Shown: piece after piece, positions 7,508 to 11,891 of the stretch
Numbering within the stretch: the first letter of the stretch is position 1
How the letters are laid out: each line of letters begins with the position of its first letter
Origin: Chloroflexota bacterium
Lineage (GTDB): Bacteria; Chloroflexota; Ktedonobacteria; Ktedonobacterales; Ktedonobacteraceae
Assembly: GCA_005881495.1 (NCBI GenBank)
Contig: VBHI01000140.1
Span: 1 to 11,891 of the forward strand
Reading direction: 5' to 3'
Length of the DNA stretch: 11,891 nt
Made by a program: the position numbers and the translations under genes
Notes under the pieces: model-generated
Databases searched by the model: none
Seen by the model: only the letters and a program-made list of their open reading frames with translations
Told to the model about the DNA's origin: nothing

Positions 7508-7581
7508 GAGAGCAGTGACAACTCTCCACAAGAGCCTCGTCCTGGTGCTCATGCGGGGAGAAAAAGGAGAGGAGACTCGCC

Positions 7582-9294
7582 ATGCAGGACGTTACGAACA
7601 TTCATCAAACGACCGAGGAGGTGGTGGAGACCACCCTGACCGGACAGATGCTCCTGGAGACTGCGCTGTTGAACAAGGGCACTGCTTTCCCAGAGGATGA
7701 GCGAGAGGAATTCCATCTGTTGGGCCTCTTACCACCCCACGTGACCCGGGTGGAAGATCAGTTGGAGCGCACCTATGAAAATTACCAGCGCAAGGACAGC
7801 GATCTGGAACGCTACATCTATCTGGCTTCCCTGCACGATCGCAATGAAACCCTCTTTTTCCGCTTGGTGTACGAACACATTCGGGAGATGACGCCCATTG
7901 TGTATACACCCGTCGTCGGTCTGGCCTGTCAGTACTACAGTCATATTTATCGTCGACCGCGTGGCCTCTACGCGGCCTATCCCTATCGGGACCGCCTCGA
8001 GACCGTGCTGCGCAATGCTCCCCTCTCAGATGTGCGGGTGATCGTGGTCACCGATGGGGAACGCATCCTGGGCCTGGGCGACCTGGGGACGGGCGGTATG
8101 GAGATACCGGTCGGCAAGCTGGCCCTTTATACGCTGTGTGCGGGCATTCATCCGGCCACGACCCTGCCCATTGTCCTGGACGTGGGAACCAATAACCAGG
8201 AACTGCTCCACGATCCCCTCTACATTGGCTGGCACCATCCGCGTATCCGCGGCCAGGACTACGATGCTTTTATTGAGACCTTCGTGCAGGCCGTCAAGCG
8301 CGTCTTTCCACGGGCGCTGCTGCAGTGGGAAGATTTTGCCAAGGGCAATGCCCGTCGCTTGCTCGACCACTACCGCGATCAGCTCTGTACTTTTAACGAT
8401 GATATTCAAGGTACAGGCGCGGTGACCGTCGCAGGCGTGCTGAGCGCCCTCCACGTTCTGGGCGAGCCACTGAGCCAGCAGCGGATTGTCATACTGGGAG
8501 CAGGCTCCTCGGCCATCGGGATTGCGGAGCAACTGGTGGAAGTGATGGTGAGCGAAGGCACGGCCCCAGGGGAGGCCAGGGCATCTTTTTGGCTGCTGGA
8601 TAGTCAGGGTCTGGTGCAGACGGGACGGACGGATCTGGAAGCGGAAAAGCAACCTTTCGCTCAGCCACACGAACGGATCGCGCAGTGGCAGCTCGCCCAG
8701 CCAGGGCGGATCACATTCGAGGATGTAGTGGCCCATGTGCATCCCACCATCCTGATTGGCACCTCGGCACAGCCAGGAGCCTTCACCGAAGCCATCGTGC
8801 GTGACATGGCCCAGCATGTCGAACGGCCCATCATCTTTCCGTTATCCAATCCCTCCTCCAAAAGCGAGGCCCATCCACAGGACCTGATCGACTGGACCGA
8901 GGGACGAGCACTGGTGGCCACGGGCAGTCCCTTCCCACCCGTGACGTATAACGGACGGACGATCCCCATTGGCCAGTGTAACAACATGTTCATTTTCCCT
9001 GGTATTGGCTTGGGCATCATTGCCTCGCAAGCGCGCTTTGTCAAGGCCGCGATGTTTGTCGGGGCAGCGCGTGCCTTGAGCGACTGTTCCCCGGCTCGCA
9101 AGGACCCGAATGCCTCGTTATATCCCAAGATTGAAGACGTGCGCGAGGTGGCACGCCGGGTGGCGATGGCGGTTGGGAAAGCGGCCCAGCAGGCAGGCGT
9201 CACGGAACAAACATCCGAGGAAGAGCTAGAGCGACACATTACGGCAACGATGTGGATGCCACAGTACCCCCGCTTGAAGCGCATCAGACAATAG
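7582..9294 (+). CDS. maeA: NAD-type malic enzyme, large form (oxaloacetate-decarboxylating)
   Basis: Malic enzyme: oxidatively decarboxylates L-malate to pyruvate and CO2 with NAD(P)+ and a divalent metal, linking the TCA cycle to pyruvate. At 570 residues it belongs to the large class (Escherichia coli MaeA and the eukaryotic enzymes). All catalytic elements are visible: Tyr108 in VYTPVVG, Arg161 in [11 protein letters not shown], Lys179 in PVGKLALY, the [14 protein letters not shown] strand (195-208), metal ligands Glu250-Asp251 in QWEDFAKGN, and [10 protein letters not shown] (271-280) with Asp274. The Rossmann loop is [10 protein letters not shown] (304-313). The C-terminal part has [12 protein letters not shown] (419-430) and the [13 protein letters not shown] segment (466-478). 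NAD preference is inferred from class. ATG 7582 follows AAGGAGAGGA. A broken small gene, a carboxylate permease and a degenerate malic enzyme follow on the same strand. Confidence 0.95.
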   Translation: MQDVTNIHQTTEEVVETTLTGQMLLETALLNKGTAFPEDEREEFHLLGLLPPHVTRVEDQLERTYENYQRKDSDLERYIYLASLHDRNETLFFRLVYEHIREMTPIVYTPVVGLACQYYSHIYRRPRGLYAAYPYRDRLETVLRNAPLSDVRVIVVTDGERILGLGDLGTGGMEIPVGKLALYTLCAGIHPATTLPIVLDVGTNNQELLHDPLYIGWHHPRIRGQDYDAFIETFVQAVKRVFPRALLQWEDFAKGNARRLLDHYRDQLCTFNDDIQGTGAVTVAGVLSALHVLGEPLSQQRIVILGAGSSAIGIAEQLVEVMVSEGTAPGEARASFWLLDSQGLVQTGRTDLEAEKQPFAQPHERIAQWQLAQPGRITFEDVVAHVHPTILIGTSAQPGAFTEAIVRDMAQHVERPIIFPLSNPSSKSEAHPQDLIDWTEGRALVATGSPFPPVTYNGRTIPIGQCNNMFIFPGIGLGIIASQARFVKAAMFVGAARALSDCSPARKDPNASLYPKIEDVREVARRVAMAVGKAAQQAGVTEQTSEEELERHITATMWMPQYPRLKRIRQ

Positions 9295-9315
9295 CGACAC
9301 TGGGAAGGAGGAGCG

Positions 9316-9520
9316 ATGCCCATGTACCCGATTCATCTCAAGGAGCAGCTCAATCAGTGCTGGTCCGCCTGGTTGGGTGGGCTGACGGTGACCACCGAGG
9401 CACGGGGAAATGCTTCTCACGGGCGAGGTCGTAGACCAGGCGGCACTACATAGTCTACTCGGTAAAGTACGCGACCTCCAATGAACTTTGATCTCCATCA
9501 GCCCTGTGGAGGCGGATTCA
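9316..9520 (+). pseudogene. Frameshifted and interrupted small conserved protein gene
   Basis: ATG at 9316, with AAGGAGG at 9305-9311, lies 21 bases after malic enzyme. Frame 1 reads MPMYPIHLKEQLNQCWSAW and on to VTTEAR. A shift of plus one near the GGGG at 9404-9407 moves the sense into another frame, which reads EMLLTGEVVDQAALHSLL and on to GKVRDLQ. A TGA stop at 9482-9484 interrupts this, after which the same frame resumes with TLISISPVE. Joined together this resembles a short (about 70-80 residue) protein that I recall as common in Ktedonobacteria, with a WSEWF...L.V...VVDQAALHGLL..VRDLGLPLLSV pattern. The family memory is unverified. Two lesions in about 80 bases favour a real pseudogene over one sequencing error. 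The 3' boundary is approximate. Confidence 0.55.
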
Positions 9521-9590
9521 CGCTCCGAAGGGGATGCAAAGGTGGAGGATCCTACGAAAGAAAGGAGTGAGAGAAAATGCTCTTTCTGCC

Positions 9591-9621
9591 TTGAGAACCG
9601 GACAGAACACGAGACTATTAT
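9591..9621 (+). promoter_or_regulatory. Candidate promoter before the transporter gene
   Basis: TTGAGA (9591-9596) and TATTAT (9616-9621) are good hexamers, but the spacing is 19 bases, longer than ideal. It would place a start about 95 bases before the transporter ATG. Read-through from the malic enzyme promoter is an equally good explanation for transporter expression. Confidence 0.25.
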
Positions 9622-9722
9622 TTTTGTTCGAGGAAAGAGAAAAAGTATTACCGGTAGAAATGCTCATTATTCTTGCGGGGGGCTTTCAGATCATGTCCCC
9701 CTCGTGAAAGGAGTCACAGATC

Positions 9723-11051
9723 ATGAGTGCATGGAGTTTGATGCGATCCCTCTCCGGAAGCCAGTGGAAAACTTTCACAGCCGCCTTCCTTGGCTGGGCG
9801 CTGGATGCCTTCGACTTCTTCCTGGTCACCTTCGTCACGCTTCGCATTGCGAAAGATTTCAACGTTGGACTGACCGCTGTTTTATTTACCGTTACCCTGA
9901 CGCTCATAATGCGTCCTGTCGGCGCCCTCATCTTTGGCATTTTGGCCGATCGCTTTGGTCGGCGGACTCCTCTGATGATCAGCGTTCTGTCTTACTCTAT
10001 CCTCGAGTTACTCACCGCCTTCTCGCCCAACTTCTACGTCTTCCTGCTCTTGCGTGGACTCTTCGGCATTGCCATGGGAGGAGAATGGGGATTGGGGGCC
10101 TCCCTGGCCATGGAATCGCTGCCCACCGAGTCACGGGGTCTCTTCTCTGGTATCCTGCAACAGGGCTATGCTTTTGGCTATCTGCTGGCTGCCGTTGTCT
10201 ATGGCATCCTCTTTACCCTGTTCCCCGACATGAGCTGGCGTGTCTTGTTCGTCATCGGCGTCTTACCTGCCCTGCTGGTGGTATTCATTCGGATGGGCGT
10301 CCATGAGTCCCCCGTCTGGGAGCATAAGCAAGCGATCCGTAGTCAGACAGGGGGCAGCGTCTGGCAAGGTATTGGGATGGCCGTCAAAAGCCGCCCATGG
10401 CTCTTCATCTATGTCATCATCCTGATGACCGCGTTTAACAGCATGTCGCACGGTACCCAGGATGTCTATCCCACCTTCCTGCAAAAGCAACTCGTGCTGT
10501 CCGCCTCCGCGACCTCCATCATCACGATTATCTTCAGTATTGGTGCGATCTGCGGAGGAATATTCTTTGGCTTTAACTCGCAGCGCTGGGGACGCCGCCG
10601 GGCGATCATCGTCGCTGCGGCGCTGGGTATCCTCATGATCCCGCTTTGGTCAGGGCTCTGGAGGATTCCCGGCCTGCAATTGCTCGTCTCATTAGCCATT
10701 GGAGCCTTTTTACTGCAATTCATGGTGCAGGGAGCCTGGGGCGTGATCCCGGTGCACTTGAACGAACTGTCACCCACTGATGTGCGTGGGACCTTTCCGG
10801 GCTTTGCCTACCAATTGGGAAACCTGTTCGCCGCGTTTATTGTGACCATCGAGTCTATTGTGGCCACCAGCCTGGGAACGGCTCAGACGCCAAACTACCA
10901 GTTGGCCCTGGCGCTGTTCTCACTTGGTGCCTTCCTGGCAGTCATCATTTTGACTGCTATTGGTCGAGAGGCCAAGGGCATTGATTTTATCAAAGAAAGC
11001 GACGAAGAGATAGCGGCTGAGACCGCCGAGGGCAAGGGCGCTCTCACTTGA
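9723..11051 (+). CDS. MFS carboxylate:H+ symporter, SHS/JEN-like family
   Basis: Twelve-helix major facilitator of 442 residues. The best match is the sialate:H+ symporter (SHS) family that includes lactate/pyruvate permeases. The conserved MFS loop between helices 2 and 3 is GILADRFGRR (72-81). Helix 1 carries GWALDAFDFFLV (24-35), typical of the SHS and sugar-acid branches. Residues 111-130 hold RGLFGIAMGGEWGLGA. In the middle of the protein, residues 239-251 (NSMSHGTQDVYPT) fit exactly the NXX[S/T]HX[S/T]QDXXXT signature described for yeast Jen1 carboxylate transporters, a strong pointer to mono- or dicarboxylate uptake. The second-half loop is GFNSQRWGRRR (283-293). The tail is acidic and cytoplasmic. 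The ATG follows AAAGGAG (9707-9713). Between two malic enzyme-type genes, it probably imports lactate, pyruvate or malate; the exact substrate is inferred. Confidence 0.88.
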   Translation: MSAWSLMRSLSGSQWKTFTAAFLGWALDAFDFFLVTFVTLRIAKDFNVGLTAVLFTVTLTLIMRPVGALIFGILADRFGRRTPLMISVLSYSILELLTAFSPNFYVFLLLRGLFGIAMGGEWGLGASLAMESLPTESRGLFSGILQQGYAFGYLLAAVVYGILFTLFPDMSWRVLFVIGVLPALLVVFIRMGVHESPVWEHKQAIRSQTGGSVWQGIGMAVKSRPWLFIYVIILMTAFNSMSHGTQDVYPTFLQKQLVLSASATSIITIIFSIGAICGGIFFGFNSQRWGRRRAIIVAAALGILMIPLWSGLWRIPGLQLLVSLAIGAFLLQFMVQGAWGVIPVHLNELSPTDVRGTFPGFAYQLGNLFAAFIVTIESIVATSLGTAQTPNYQLALALFSLGAFLAVIILTAIGREAKGIDFIKESDEEIAAETAEGKGALT

Positions 11052-11158
11052 AACTCCTTGTCAGGCATAGTAAACAAGAAGTGCAGGGGAGTTCCGCCAG
11101 GAAAACATAGTGTCTCCCAACCAGACCGGAGAACTAGCTCATTCGAAGGAGCGTTGTT

Positions 11159-11891
11159 ATGGACGAGCCAAAAGGCAGTCAGCCAGTGTTTTCGGAGGCA
11201 GAGACAGGTAACCAGTCTTCGGCTTCTCCTCTTTCTCCTTTTGGCCTGGGGCCGCAGGAGACGCTGGCGTATCGCAAGCGCTTTCGCGGACTGATCGGTG
11301 TCGCCAGCAAAGTTCCACTCAAGGATAGTTCAGTGTTGAGTCTGCTCTACACACCAGGGGTAGCCGCTCCTTGCCTGGAGATCGCAAAAGACCCACTTAC
11401 CTCCTTTGACTATACACTTCGTGGCAATACCATTGCGCTAGTTTCCGACGGCTCATCAGCCTTGAGCTTTGGCAACATTGGTCCGCTGGCGGCCTTACCC
11501 ATGCTCGAAGATGCCTGCATCCTCTTCAAGACCTTTGGGGGGGTGAATGCCTTCCCCATCTGTCTGAATACCCAGGAGGTCGAGCAGATCATCGCGACGG
11601 GCATTGCCATCTGGCCCACCTTTGGGGGCTTCTGCCTGAGCAGCATCGCCTCTCCCCGCTGTTTTACGGTAGCTGACCACCTGGCACGAGCCGTGAATAT
11701 CCCGGTGCTGCATGCCGAACAGCATGCCACAGCCGCCACGATTCTGGGAGCACTCATCAATGCGCTCAAGCTGGTGGGCAAGACCAAAGAGACGGTGCGT
11801 ATTGTGATCAATGGTTCGGGTCCTGGTGGCATCGGCACTGCCCGACTGCTGATGCTGGCAGGCTTCCAACACATCCTGGTCTGTGATCGCC
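11159..11891 (+). CDS. Malic enzyme-like protein lacking catalytic residues, partial (runs off the window)
   Basis: The frame is open from ATG 11159 (ribosome site GAAGGAG, 11145-11151) to the window end: 244 complete codons. After a 28-residue Ser/Glu-rich leader it follows the short bacterial malic enzyme class: LYTPGVAAPCLEIAKDP (63-79), ALVSDGSSALSFGNIGP (93-109), FKTFGGVNAFPICL (123-136), PTFGGF (153-158), ASPRCF (164-169) and the start of the Rossmann fold, VINGSGPGGIG (216-226). Tyr64 is kept. The catalytic Lys of the usual EGKAVLFK is Ala119 (EDACILFK). The metal-binding Glu-Asp of FGGINLEDI are Ser161-Ser162. HDDQHGT is HAEQHAT (Ala186, Glu187). It is probably an inactive homologue with a regulatory, partner-subunit or new role; activity as a normal malic enzyme is unlikely. 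The gap from the transporter is 107 bases with no clear terminator, so it is likely in the same operon. Confidence 0.85.
   Translation, partial: MDEPKGSQPVFSEAETGNQSSASPLSPFGLGPQETLAYRKRFRGLIGVASKVPLKDSSVLSLLYTPGVAAPCLEIAKDPLTSFDYTLRGNTIALVSDGSSALSFGNIGPLAALPMLEDACILFKTFGGVNAFPICLNTQEVEQIIATGIAIWPTFGGFCLSSIASPRCFTVADHLARAVNIPVLHAEQHATAATILGALINALKLVGKTKETVRIVINGSGPGGIGTARLLMLAGFQHILVCDR

Larger units (their letters stand above)
7100..7581. other. 482-base non-coding leader region before malic enzyme
   Basis: No convincing long gene lies here. It contains a strong promoter (7128-7156), a run of seven G at 7163-7169, a small inverted repeat TGACC-N7-GGTCA at 7271-7287, a tandem CCTTTGG repeat near 7228-7241, and a possible 37-codon ORF at 7394-7507. 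A 76-codon minus-strand reading (7145-7375) starts at GTG and shows no domain I recognise. The promoter direction makes most of this region an mRNA leader of about 420 nt for malic enzyme. It may also contain rearranged debris left by the adjacent inverted-repeat element. Confidence 0.5.

Noticed and set aside
7422..7700. 92-codon frame overlapping the malic enzyme start
   Set aside because: It overlaps the well-supported malic enzyme N-terminus in another frame and has no family resemblance.
9488..10306. 272-codon plus-strand frame starting at TTG
   Set aside because: Its first part is the tail of the broken small gene and the rest is an out-of-frame shadow of the MFS transporter.
11060..11069. 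TGTCAGGCA downstream of the transporter, matching part of the 16-bp inverted repeat
   Set aside because: Only nine bases match and there is no partner arm; a chance match of this length is plausible in a window of this size.
11410..11874. Minus-strand frames of 125-154 codons near the right edge
   Set aside because: They are antisense shadows of the malic enzyme-like gene, whose plus-strand frame carries clear family motifs.

Overview
The window is a bacterial chromosomal segment with dense, almost entirely plus-strand coding and short gaps. Protein-level resemblance (a PHP-type family X polymerase, a CTC-type L25 with an Ala/Glu tail, a short protein family I associate with Ktedonobacteria, and much transport and carboxylate metabolism) suggests a Chloroflexota relative, possibly Ktedonobacteria. 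That assignment is an inference from memory, not a search result. The first three genes use mixed third-position bases; from about 4070 onward codon use looks visibly more G/C-rich, so the two halves may have different histories.

Region 1 (1-3909) is housekeeping: DNA polymerase/3'-5' exonuclease X (86-1840), ribosomal protein L25/CTC (1913-2581) and a family 4-like GT-B glycosyltransferase (2611-3909). A perfect 6-bp-arm palindrome follows polX, and a short terminator-like hairpin overlaps the glycosyltransferase stop codon.

Region 2 (4073-7099) holds a 914-residue PEP-synthase-related phosphotransferase. Its domain order (ATP-grasp, large middle domain, C-terminal swivelling His domain, no TIM barrel) is that of rifampin phosphotransferase rather than PEP synthase. 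Twelve bases later comes a small membrane protein that breaks off after about 54 residues, exactly where a roughly 100-bp element bounded by 16-bp perfect inverted repeats begins. This looks like a transposon remnant that truncated the gene.

Region 3 (7100-11891) is a carboxylate-utilisation module. A strong sigma-70-like promoter (TTGAAA, 17 bp, TATACT) leads through a leader of about 420 nt, with a possible 37-codon ORF, into a catalytically complete large-form malic enzyme (7582-9294). Then come a frameshifted and interrupted small-protein gene (about 9316-9520), an MFS carboxylate transporter carrying an exact match to the Jen1 signature (9723-11051), and a second, short-form malic-enzyme-like gene running off the window (11159-end).

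The most interesting point is that second malic enzyme-like protein. It keeps the fold, the YTPGVA tyrosine and a Gly-rich dinucleotide loop, but it has lost the catalytic lysine and most of the metal-binding acids. Next to an intact malic enzyme and a carboxylate permease, it looks like a pseudoenzyme with a regulatory, scaffolding or repurposed role.
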